A DNA stretch of 64,000 nt. Source: Xiphias gladius (taxonomy: Eukaryota; Chordata; Actinopteri; Istiophoriformes; Xiphiidae). The position numbers and the translations under genes are program-made. Below are positions 1 through 11,404 of the stretch, piece after piece (the stretch's first letter is position 1; every line of letters begins with the position of its first letter). The stretch lies in contig NC_053405.1 of the NCBI RefSeq assembly GCF_016859285.1, forward strand, positions 989,760-1,053,759, in the 5' to 3' direction. The notes under the pieces are model-generated. The model was not told the DNA's origin and made no database searches. It worked only from the letters and a program-made list of their open reading frames with translations.

Positions 1-498
1 GTTACAGCACCAGCACAAGATAATGCAGTGATTTTCCATTAAGATAATAAGACAGACCTGTCTGTGAAACATAATGTCAGAGCAGAGTACCAGTAATATA
101 ACTCTAACATTGATAGATTTGAGTAAAAGTATTTCCATGTTAGAATTAAAGTGCGAGATATTCACACAAAACCCAAGCAGGTTGTGCTTCTGTTGTTTCT
201 TATTCACTAAAGATGTTATATTGTGTTATTAAATAAAAGTTCATTAGGTTCATGTAAATCTGCCCATTATTTTTCTATATATTTCTTGTGCAAAAGAAAC
301 ATAAAAAAACTTTTCTCAGCAGCTTAATAAAGATGTCCTGTATTTGTTGAGAAATCCATATTTAAGTACTGTTTTGGCTTCATGCTTTTGGGGGGATTTC
401 CATGAAAACTGCAGAGGAGATGCAGGACAGGAGGTGAGGTAGGACAAAAAGACGGACACACCTCTCACATCTCGGGTCTGTGTTATTTCCTCCTGCAG
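1..498. other. Probable intron upstream of tetraspanin exon
   Basis: AT-rich DNA before the first recognisable tetraspanin exon. The right edge has a pyrimidine-rich tract and CAG acceptor at 496-498. I see no other exon here; the earlier exons of the gene must lie to the left of the window. Confidence 0.6.
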
Positions 499-1359
499 GC
501 AGTGCTGAACACCATGTGCGGTTATGGGATGCAGCAGCTGGAGGAGCGCTTGGCCGGACAGGACATCTTCACCGTCGGCTGTCTGGAGAAAATCGGGTGG
601 TGGGCCAAAAACAACCTGCTGCTGGTGGCCGGTCTGACCGCCGGCCTGCTGCTGCTCGAGGTAACACCAGACCACATCCAGCTTTTATCACGTTAGGAGA
701 TGTTTGCCGCTTGTCCATCCTATCTGTTGCTTTTCACAGTAACTGTTCTGGAGACGCTGTCTTATCAAATGTTCGCTCCAATGAGGAAGAGAGAAGCAAC
801 TACTTGCTGAAACTTTAAATCCATCCCAGTCAATATGAGAAGAGTCAACTTTGGAGCGGAGGCTCTTAAAATTCATATTATCCTTTTTACAACGTCCATT
901 GATTGTTTGGCTCTTGGTTTAATTTTTCTTACGACATTCGTAGCTTATCATTGCAATTTACCACCAGCCGACCATTCATTCTTAAAATGACAGGTTTTCC
1001 TCCTAATGCATTTACAAGAGGCATTTTCAGAATCAGGCAAACCCCCCCAATAACAGTGCAACTTACATAAACAGCATAAAACGACGTTTGGTGATCAAAG
1101 AGTTCTGGCTACATTAACATCTGAACAGTGACTCGTCGGATTAATGACAGAAAGGAAGTTTGGAAACAGCAGCAGCCCTGATGGTTTTCTAATCTGTTGG
1201 TGTCTCCTCTGGCAGGTCTGCATGATCTGTCTGGCTGCTGTTCAGATTTCCAGGATACACAAAGTGCAACGACAAAAGAAAGAAAACGCCGAGAGAGGCA
1301 AGTCGGGGAGAAAGGACAGCTACTGGTATCCTGCCTTTGCAGACTTCGACAACGAATAA
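499..1359 (+). CDS. Tetraspanin, last two coding exons (partial)
   Basis: Two exons join in phase 0: 499-660 and 1216-1359, with acceptors CAG|GCA and CAG|GTC, donor GAG|GTAACA and a TAA stop at 1357-1359. The 101 residues cover the end of the large extracellular loop (a Cys in NTMCGYG and another in VGCLEKIGWW), a hydrophobic fourth membrane segment (LLLVAGLTAGLLLLEV then CMICLAAVQI) and a basic cytosolic tail ending in WYPAFADFDNE. The V-G-C-hydrophobic-x-K-I block before TM4 is typical of tetraspanins such as CD63 and CD82; Cys residues inside TM4 are usual palmitoylation sites in the family. The CCG motif and the first three membrane segments are off the left edge, so I cannot name the paralogue. 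The tail of about 35 residues is long for the family. Tetraspanins organise partner proteins in membranes; the specific partner is unknown. Confidence 0.8.
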
Positions 1360-1892
1360 AATCACCTTCTGAGAGACGTGAAGCTATCATAGGGGCAGAC
1401 CAGGAAAAGCTGATAACAAGATCTGAATGTTGATAAAATGGAGCGGGACGCGCTCCGTTTACACTGTGAAGTTATACTTTGGGTGCCTCAGTCACGTATT
1501 TGAGGCTCATACCGTCGATGAACATGTTGAATGTCTTCGACACCGCAGCAGGACTCTGCTACCTCATGTAAAACCCTCTTTATATCACATTTCTAATAAA
1601 ATAAGGGATTCCTAGAGAAAGTCAGTTTTAGCACTGGGCAGCCCTTTAACTGCACATACTGGTTGCTAATTAAATATTTAGCATTAGTAATTCATCACAC
1701 TGCTATTAACCAATCCTGAGCCACAACTTTATCTGAAAAGCTATATTATTATATTATAAAAAGCTGTTAGTCGTGGATGAATCCAGGTTGAACACCAACA
1801 TTTTCAGCGTTTTCCCCGTACAACAGACATCATGTACTGCGTGTTAACGACGTGCGTTTTGTTTGTCGAATGTGAACATTAATGCTGGTGAG

Positions 1893-1898
1893 AATAAA
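1893..1898 (+). terminator. Candidate poly(A) signals of the tetraspanin gene
   Basis: AATAAA occurs at 1355-1360 (overlapping the stop codon), at 1595-1600 and at 1893-1898. The last is followed by a TG-rich stretch and is the most plausible end of the transcript. Choice among them is inference. Confidence 0.4.
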
Positions 1899-4800
1899 GC
1901 TTCATGCAGGTGTTCCTCGCAGCCTCCCGCTGTGGAACGATGAAAGTGATTGTATTTCAGTGATTTCTCCAGGTCCAGGAGAACTGTCGCCCTCTCCGTC
2001 TGCTGACTTGTGACTGGAAATATTTGCTGACATTCTTGCGCCTCGAGAAGTCAGTGATACAGATTACTGTGTTCATACCAAGCTAGCTTCTCCTAATGAT
2101 ATGCATAGCCCTTTTCAAATGATGCCGGGGTCTCCCTCGCTCGCTCAGTTGCCCTGATCTGTTGCATACATTACCTAGGTTTGTCTTGGGCGCTACGAGC
2201 TGGGTTGGAGCCTCATATAATGGTGTGAGGTCGTCCTTGGCAAAAGGGCCTTTAGCTTTTCCTGCTAAATAATATACTGAAGGTCGCACTTCTATGGGCA
2301 CGGCCTTAAATTAAAGATGTAAATGTTGCACTGTAAACCCTCAGCAACCCTGCATCATCTCCCCTGGCTATTAGCCCAGATACAGTTGCAGATCCAGTTC
2401 CTTTGTTAACTGGATTAACTGGAGTCCTCCCTCCCAGCCCCCACACTTTTAACAGTGATTTGTCAGGCACTCCTGCCACAGGGAAATCAAATGGAGCGAA
2501 TACCTGTGTATAAATGTAACAAAATCTTCAATTTACGTGTCCCAGTTGTAACGAAGACTATTAGGGATGAATTTAATATGTGGTTGTCTCTTACCCTCTG
2601 CCTGTGGGGTAGAGCTGAAATATTAAAATCAAATATGTTACCCAGAATTGCACACGTCATACAGTTTGTTCCATCCAGCTCGTGTTTCCACCCTCTTGGT
2701 TTTAAGGGGTCACACACTCTTCTTATGAAATTCAAGAATTAGAACAATAAAAAACCAAGAAGAGCCTACAACATGTAGAGCCAAAGGTGGCTCTGGAGTT
2801 CCTGACGTCTGTGGTTTTTATCTAGCCTTCAGTTTCAAGGTACCTGCTGCCTGGGGCAGGTTGGCAGCTGAGACACACAGATCTGCGTCGACGTAAGAAG
2901 GTTTCCGCAGCATCCTCGTGGTATCACACCAAACCACTCTGCTCCTCCCTCCTACCCACTGGACACAAGCAGGTGTTTCTGGCAGCTGGGCGACAGACGG
3001 TGGCAGTGTCAGGGTATTAGCACCATTGGACAAATACATGGTGATAACGTGCTGACACTGGAAAAAATTAAAATGACGATCTTGTTTGAGCTTAAAAACT
3101 CACAGCTGCAGCCGTTGAAGCCATTCGAAAGACAACATGTGAACATGAACTGTGGACTGAATCCACCACTGACCTTCATCGTGGTTCACACTGTTTCATT
3201 ATTACGAGAAGAAACAACCGGGACTTAATTTAACATGTTTTAAAGACACACAGCCACTTTCCGCCATGAAGGTGAAACACTGCATGGTGGGAGTCTGCTG
3301 ACATGCTGCTGATGTTATTTCAGAAACTTCATTTAATGAGTTTAGTGAACTCATTAGCTCATACCTTCAACCCAAGACTTCAGGTTAGAACAACTCAAGT
3401 TCAGAAGTTCTGAAGAGGTTTGAAAAATAAATATTGAAATGAATAAAACATAAATTTACATGACATTCGTGAGAAAAGATTAGTTGATTCCACTGAATTC
3501 CTGCACGATGTTTTACAGTGTATGCGCTCGCTTTGCTCCAAATAATATAAAGGAATCTGCAAAGAATTTTAAAATGTCCCTGCTTTAAACCCACTAAAAC
3601 CTGGTGTGACCGGTCTCCGCTGTGGTTGCTCTGGCTGATGATGTCTGTCTGGTTTTACAGTCTGTGGGACTTACAGGAGACGATCTGTCAAGTTTTCTGT
3701 CCTCTCAGATCAGTGCAGAGACACATTGCTTCAGCCTATCGTTCCGCTGGTGACCCCTAGAGGCTGCACCGTTAAATACACTCCGCAGTCGGACCCCCCA
3801 GACACTCACGATACACCCAGTAACCCTGGCACCTTACAGCTTGGCCTCAGGACGTATCCGGAGATGTTATTGTGATGGTTCATAGCACCTCGTGGTCTGG
3901 CCCCGGGCTACAACGTTAGGCTCATGACTCACTGGCCGCAACAAGGACCTGCCTCTGTTATTTCATCACAGCAGTTATCGTGAAGTCAAACAAAGTGACA
4001 CCAGCTTTCCACCAACGTCCTTGAGGAGAGAAACTCCGGGCGTGCAAAGCCAGGAGACCCCTCAGTAAACCCGGCTAATCCCTGTTGTTCCTCCCTCCCT
4101 CATGAAATCTTCATTGTGACTTTAATCTGTGGTGGAGGATTAGCAGCCGAGACACCTGTGGCTGCGTGTCGACGCAGGGATTCAGTCCCGTGCACCCTCA
4201 CGCTCACTTTATTGGATTAATGACCGCAGTGCTGGGAGGGGGTTAAAAATAGCAGCAGCACAGCACTGTAGTGAGGGTGTCCTTCTGTGGGCCAACCCTA
4301 AATTTTCTTATCCGCCCGTTCCCTCCGCAGTTTTCTGCCGAACTTTCTCTGCTCAGTTTGGGACAGATTAAAGGGTATTCTGGTTCATTACAACTTATTT
4401 CTGGCCCTCAGTCCATTCAATAGCTGAGTGCTGAACACAGACATGAGGTGATATCAATATTCTCATCTCACCATCACAAAGAAAGTGAAAGCATATTTCC
4501 CAAAATAAATCATTTTAAAAAACCTTCTTGAAATCTAATTGTCCCTTTAAACCAAAACACAAATCCTCATCTCTCTCTTTTTCAGAGTCTGATGAGAAGA
4601 TGGTTCGGTTTTACTTTCAGTGTGTCCAGTGCAAAGATGAATTGGACATGTGTTTAGCCTAGCTTAGCACAAGAAACCACTAGCCTTGTTCCATAGAGAA
4701 AACGTGTATACGTTTTGGTCCATCTTTGTGAAACAGTTACAGCCGCCACCGTAGTAACTTCTAACAGGACAAGTTCGAAAGCCACTGTCCTGCTCTACAA

Positions 4801-5144
4801 CGGGGAAACGCAGTCACCAGATATTTGGTCAAAGCTGAGTTAGGACCTGAATCTGACTTCTTGCCATCCTTTAAAAACAACTGTTATACCATTGAAATGT
4901 TGAATTTTTGCAAAAACAGTTTTTTAAACTTGCACAAAATCACAGTAACGGCGCTTTGGCTGTTTAGTTACTGAATTCTGGATTCAGGCTGCTTCTACAT
5001 TTCTATTTTTACTCCTTTTCATTGACCAAGATACAGCATGTGCATGTTGTGCTAAGCTAAACAAGTCCAGGATCTAGTTGGTGTTCAGACCATAGACTGT
5101 GTATAAGGATGTTTATTATCTTTCTATATTAGTTATTAGATTTC

Positions 5145-5187
5145 AATAATAATAATAATAAGATTATGGTTATTATTATTATGATTA
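5145..5187. repeat. AAT/ATT trinucleotide tract
   Basis: Five or six AAT units are followed after a short gap by ATT units, making an imperfect inverted arrangement able to fold on itself. Confidence 0.85.
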
Positions 5188-6358
5188 TCCTCTTTACATA
5201 CAGTCTATGCTTCAGATCCACCAAGTCACTACACGTACAGTAACATGTCCGTGTCACTGTATGAAAGACAAAATGAAGTTTATTAACACAGTGTTCACTT
5301 TCAAATACAAATAAGCATAAATCACACAAAGTCCAAAAACACATGCATATTTCATATAAAAAAAACAACAGCAAATGATGTATAGTATGCACATGATGCA
5401 GTTTGATGAAAAGTGTGCGTTGCTGAAAGACGAACATGCCGCAGTTGGTCGGGCTGACGGTGGGCGTTGGCAGACGGACATTGAGGTTTGTGGATTAAAA
5501 ACAACAGAGGGTCGACAGTCGAATTAAGGCAGGTCTACGTTTTCACGTTTAACTCTACTGAAACAAGACTACAACTACTTTCACACCGAAAGACTTGAAC
5601 GAGCACTTCACCAAGAGAGTAAAAGTATTTGAATCATTATAAGTGAGTTTACAGGATCGTATCGTAGATGCTTCATGTTTTAGCCACTTACCTACAAATG
5701 GTACATTAACATTACACTTTTAATTCATCCGGACCATCTTCAGTTTTCAGACTGACTGCTGACCAGCTTTCAAGTTTTTTGAGTGCTCTATGAAAATCGA
5801 CTTGTAATTTGCTGCTGATAAATAATCCGTCACAGTTAATATTTAGTTACCTCGAGTTTTTCCTCAAACTTACGTCATAAGTAACGACTCCCGAATCTCA
5901 GATGTCAGTAAACAATATGTAAACAACTTGAGGTAATATACACATTTAAGTGGTGACTGAGAGGTGAACTGGCTAAAACCCCAACATCTATGTTTTAAAG
6001 ACTTCATGAACAAACTACACTGTCTTTTTTGAAGGTTCTTATGATTGCTTTTCTTACCGAATATGAGACTAACTGCCAAAAAATTACGTTAGCATGCAAA
6101 GCATGCTGAACCTGCTACCAGAGACAAAGACGACTTGGATAAAATTCCTCTTATAAAAAAAGTAGTAAAATTGCATAAAGTCAGGGTAGTCTAAAATATC
6201 CCTGTAGTCTGTCTGCATTTTTGCTGAAATTAATTTCTTACTTTTGGTGTAGCTCCAGGAGATAATTGCTCCAGAAACCTTGAGGAACCTGGGGCCTGTT
6301 TTTTCTGGAGCCCGGAAGGTGTCACAGAGGAAAACAGTAAGAAATTGTGCTCTCAATT

Positions 6359-6800
6359 AGGGCTGCAACTAACATTTATTTTCATTATCGATTCATCGTC
6401 TGAATATTTTCTCTATTAATTGATCAATCGTTTTGTCTATAACACTTTAGAAAAGAGTAAAAAAACACCCAGCACAATATCCTGCAGCGCACAGTGAATT
6501 CATCCGACCAATGGTCCAAAACCCCAAAAATTCAGTTTACTGCAATGTAAGACCGAGGGCGATTGATTGATTAATCGATCAAATGTTTAAAAAGAAGAGT
6601 GAAAAAATTATATTCACAATTTCTGACAGCTTCTAGCAGTCTGAAAACCTAAGATATCTAATCTGCTGTCATATAGGACAAAGACAAACTGCAAGTTGTC
6701 ACATATGAAAAGTCAGAAGAAGATCATGTTTCATATTTTTGCTTGAAAAATGGCTTAAACAATTAATTGATCACCAGAATAGCTTACGATTAATTTTCTG
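6359..6800 (+). mobile_element. hAT-like MITE (GGCTGCAACTAAC family)
   Basis: It begins AGGGCTGCAACTAAC and continues with the ATTATCGATT..., TTGATCAATCG and CAGTTTACTG blocks characteristic of a very common non-autonomous teleost element. It ends in ATTAATTGATCACCAGAATAG. No coding capacity. Other copies in this window lie near 20.2, 23.9, 34.6, 45.6, 53.3 and 54.1 kb. Assignment to hAT is from memory of such repeats, not from a search. Confidence 0.65.
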
Positions 6801-7356
6801 TTGATTTTCATTTGAATGCAGGTTGGATGAGAATATACTTGCTTCTTCCTTGACGTCCCTTGAATGTTTGTTAAAACGTCAACAATATTGTCATGAAGTA
6901 ATAATTTGTGTGCAGAGTTAATCATATTTGAGTTCATGTTTTATATCTAAAAGTACCGTTCATTAGTTTGTCTGCACGCATTTGTTTTTTTCGACCATGA
7001 CAGCTGCCGGGGTCCAGAATTTTTAGACTGATGGACTGATGTGCATTTCTTACATCATCCTGTTTGGGTTTGGAAAATTGTAAGGAGCCTGAGAGGCAAG
7101 AGAATTGTGCAAAAAAGATAAAAAATAAAAAGAATTGGGCTTTATTCAGGTGACTAAATTCAGTTGGTTCTGCGGCTACAGACAAGATCAATAAATCATC
7201 TGAAAGTGACAGAATCTATGCTGAATATTTAGTAGACCCAGCAGAGGGATGAGATTGACTGAAACCCAAACTAGAATCTGTTCACGTTAGCTGCAACTGA
7301 CCGGTAAATTTCCCATAATCCCTACAGCACTTTGTTTTTCTTTGCAACCTTCAGGT

Positions 7357-7382
7357 CAAAACAACAACAACAACAACAACAA
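7357..7382. repeat. (CAA)n microsatellite
   Basis: Eight or so ACA/CAA units in a row, followed by AATAATAA. Confidence 0.85.
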
Positions 7383-8137
7383 AATAATAAAGCACATCGA
7401 CTTCAAATGAAGCCAGTTGGAACGCATGCCAGCATGCTGTCAAATACAAACGAGATAGAAGAAGAAGAAAAGAAGAAGAGGAAGAAGGTTAGTCTGCAAG
7501 ATGAAGAGCACTTGATTCATTCGGCCATCGGATCTGACGGATTACCCTTTAATCCTTTAGTCAGTCTGAAACAGTGGCTGCCGGCCAATCAGATTCACAG
7601 TTCAGTCAAAGGTGTGTTGAAGTGGTAACACCTGAGTTGTTAACAGAAGACAGAGATGTGCTCAGAACAAACAGGCAGCACGAAGAAGTTCGTCCCTTTG
7701 GTAGATCCCAGATAAATCACAAGATGATGGCTTTTCAGGATCCAGATGGTTCTGGGATCCAAGCCTTCTGGCTTTGTCTTCAGGCTGACCACCATATATT
7801 TCAAAAATCTTCCAATGTGATCTACTGTGGTTTATTAAGATGTCTGTAGTGTCTTTTGATAATCTATCCCAACAAAAAGGCGGATTTGTTCTGGCTTTAA
7901 AGTCTGAGTAAGGATGATGTGTAGATTAAAAACTCTGTAAAATTACCCAGGTACTGATCCACTTCTCCAACTAAAAGAAAACAGGATCAGGACCAGAATT
8001 CAGTCGTGGTACAGTTGGACAAATGTACGGGCCGCTGTCGGGGCTGGGTATCACTGGAGTTACAGGAGTAATCGCAGTTAACGATGCCTTACTTTGAGAA
8101 ATATAAAACAAGTTCTTCTGTATACCATCCATCCAAC

Positions 8138-8995
8138 CTCTTTCTACCCCTCTAAAGGTTCTGGGTCACCATAGTCCAGATGTCTTTGTCCCCAGCGAAG
8201 TCTGTGGAGATACGTAATCCCCCCATTGCGTTCCGTGTCGACGTCCAGGAGGCTCCGTTTGACACGACAGAGCAGCGGTTCTCCTTCTAGCTCCTAACTA
8301 ATGTCTGGGCTCTCCTCTTTTTCCCTAACGGCCAATTCATGGTTCCTGTGTCTGCATAGTCACGAGGGTCCGCGTCACATTTGACATTTGCCCCCTCGGA
8401 CCTTAGTATGGACGTCTGCCAGCAGTACAATTTTCTGATAAGCAGACTTTCTGCACTACAAGTGCACCAACTGTGCACGTGCTAGAAAAGTAAATTGAAC
8501 GCTTATTTCGTGCACCATATTTATGTACCGTGCTCCAAATCCTTGGTCCTGTTCTTGTTAAACTGATTTTCTGACCGGTCTTGAAGCCAAAAGCTTATTT
8601 GGGGCCAAAATTGAACTTTGGCCCCAAATACACTGAAAACCCATCCAGCAGAAAATACCAGAGCGGATAGCGATACCAGGTTAGAAAGTAAATATCGTTA
8701 CTGTTTAGATTTCGACGTAGCCCTTGGTATCCTAGCTAGGTGCTTTGTGCGATTCTGTTCTGTGCTTTATTCCACAGATTGCTTTGCATACACTATGTGC
8801 TTTTGAGTATTTGGTGTGATACCGGTATAGGATGAGCCCAACCACCCGGCGAAGGAAACTCATTGCGGCTGCTTGTATCTGTGATCTCATTCACTACCCA
8901 AAGCTCATGACCACAGCTGAGGCTGGAACGAAGACCGGCTGGTAAATTGAGGGCTTCACCGACAAGTTCAGCTCCCTCTTTACCAGGACAGTGTG
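8138..8995 (-). repeat. Degraded teleost interspersed repeat, interrupted
   Basis: Two blocks, about 8138-8310 and 8831-8992, carry phrases seen in a very abundant teleost repeat (ACGTCCAGGAGG, AGAGCAGCGGTTCT, then GGAAACTCATT and ACTACCCAAAGCTCATGACC). The 500 bp between them does not fit, so the copy is old and broken or was invaded. The class (perhaps LINE-derived) and the strand are uncertain. Confidence 0.45.
8596..8630. repeat. Perfect 14-bp inverted repeat
   Basis: TATTTGGGGCCAAA at 8596-8609 is exactly complementary to TTTGGCCCCAAATA at 8617-8630, with a 7-nt loop. Confidence 0.95.
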
Positions 8996-9990
8996 GAACA
9001 ACGCTTAGATCAGCGCAGGCACCGAACTAATCTGAACTATCTGGGTCAACAAGATCACGACTTTCACCATTGGATGCCATCTTAAGGTATCTGACAAATG
9101 TCGATTCTCAGTTGTAAGGACACATTTAGGTCAATACCAAAGAGGCATTGAGGTTTGATACCCAGCCCTAATAACCGTCATGATAACCGCTGTATGTAGA
9201 GCTAAGACGGTCACCGTAAAAGGTTTAATTTTAACCGGACTAACCGTGGTTTTATTTTAACCACAGGGGGTTAAATGGCTTCTGCTTATTGGAGCCGAAA
9301 ATGTACTAAAATATGGTTTGATTGGCTCCAATGCCAAACATATGCATATCAGATATCTGCAGTTTCATCTGTTCTTCAGACTCACAAAATGTGACATTTC
9401 AAGCTGCTAAAATCAGTCACTAAAAACTTCCCTTTGTGGTTTTTTTGGAACCAGTAGATGGCGTAGTTTGTAGCTTCCTCTCTGCAGATCTTGAAGTGAC
9501 TCCGTCTTCTAGGTGGCGCTGGCAGACAAGATGATGAAGCTGCAGGTACTCCCAGGAGGGTGTTGGCTACCCATAATCCCCTGGTGCAGATTAGGCTTGT
9601 GTTCATAATGTTCTTCAACCGCAGCCAGAGACGCTGCCAGATTTCCAAAATCTACCTACCTAAATTGAGATTGGCTTGGTAGTTACCGTTGATGGCGAGT
9701 TTAAAACAAAGTGATAACGTGGTCCTTATGCCCTTTGACCCCTTACGCTCTGTCAACAGTGCGTAAGAGAATGAAGCTCCAAATGAAGCTCCGATCCACT
9801 TTTGGCCAAATAAACCACATTTCCTGTCACCTAAAGTGAAAGCAAAGCAGTCGCCGCTCCTCAGTCTCCGTCATGTTAAGAAGAAGATTCCTGCTCTGTT
9901 ACCGCAACGCCCCTGTTCAGATGGCACTGTGAGATTTGACCGGACTCTCCCGGACTCAGCAGTGTTTCGAAGCTGCTCCACCCGGTCCCT

Positions 9991-11337
9991 TCAAACCTGA
10001 CAGATGTTGTAGTAGACGGTGTGTGTGTGCCTCTCGCCCACTGAGTCGCCCATCACTTCGAACATGCAGTCTTTGTGTGTGTGGATCTCCGTCATTGGCA
10101 CGTCGACGCTGTGGGAGTTGTTGTGAGCGTTAGGAGTCTGTGTACCGTAGGACGGAACAGGCTGGATGGGAAACACATTAAAACACAAAGGAGAACACAC
10201 GTTAGCGTCCCACAGTGGCAAGGTTTGCATTGTTTTGCTGTACTTCACCTGTTTACACAAACCGAAGGGGGAAGATCAACATGTTATTGGCCACACTATC
10301 AGCATGGCTCAAGGGATGGTAATGTCATGAAGTCAGTCACTTGGTCCACCACTTTGGTCCAGACTGAGATATCTCAACAACTGTTGGACTGATTGTGATG
10401 AAATTTTGCACTGGTACTCATTGTCCCCAGATGACGAATCCCAGTGACTTTGGTGATCCTATGACTTTTTATCTAGTGCCACAATGAGATTCACAAACTG
10501 TGTTTTTGAGTAAAATATGTCAACAACTGTTGGACTGATTGTGATGAAACGTGGTTCAGACGTTCACGTTCCCCTCAGGATGAATTGTATTAACTCTGGT
10601 GGTGCCTTTGATCCAGTAGCAGGTCGTATTATCAGAGGTATTTTAGTGACCTCGCAGACGTCTGCAGTCTGACCAGAAAGATCAAATGCATTCAAGGTAG
10701 ACTGTAGACGTCTGTGGGTTCGCAAAAATACCTTACAAGTAACAACCTCCTATAGATAATATGTTAAAAAAAAGAAAACACCTGTCAACCTGGAGATCAC
10801 TGCAAACCAGGAGTCCTGACAGGGATCTGGTGATTATACTGTAATTTACCCCACTAAAACAATTAACTCATACTAAGTACAAGTACTTTTTTTCCTTGGT
10901 TCTAGTGATGTTGACAGACCAACAAGGAAAGAGACATTCTCAAAATAATTCCTGTAAAAGCTAGCATAAATTTAACAAGTGATTTAGTGTATAGACTGTA
11001 AAAAAAAAGTCTGTTAAATGAGCCTTTGTTTCTCAGTTGGTTATTAATGGGATTTTCTTCCCGTCACCAGTGACCACAGAGTGCTGCAGATGGAGCAGGG
11101 CTCGACAAAGACTCAATAGGATTCAACCTGACAGTCAGAGCGCTAATCTTTTGAGGTTGTTGGTCCAATCTGTGCAAACTTTGCTGTAATCTAATCTACT
11201 GCGACTCAACAGGCATGAATGAGGGAACAGGTCACAAATGTCTTGGAAAGGTTCGTGTTTCCACTCAGAAGTTCTGTAGAGTGACATTTGGTTTAGGATA
11301 CAAAAAAAATGTCTTCATTTTCGTTGATTTACACACT

Positions 11338-11404
<67 letters not shown>

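Larger units (their letters stand above)
1360..9990. other. Intergenic region between convergent genes
   Basis: This holds the 3' UTR of the tetraspanin on the left and of the glutamate transporter on the right. No ORF here shows splice sites or recognisable protein similarity. Recognised content is listed separately: trinucleotide tracts, a MITE at 6.4-6.8 kb and a degraded interspersed repeat at 8.1-9.0 kb. A further degenerate piece near 4540-5075 has the GCTTAGCACAA and GCTAAGCTAAAC phrases of a common teleost miniature element. The stretch 2050-4500 shows nothing I can name. Confidence 0.6.
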
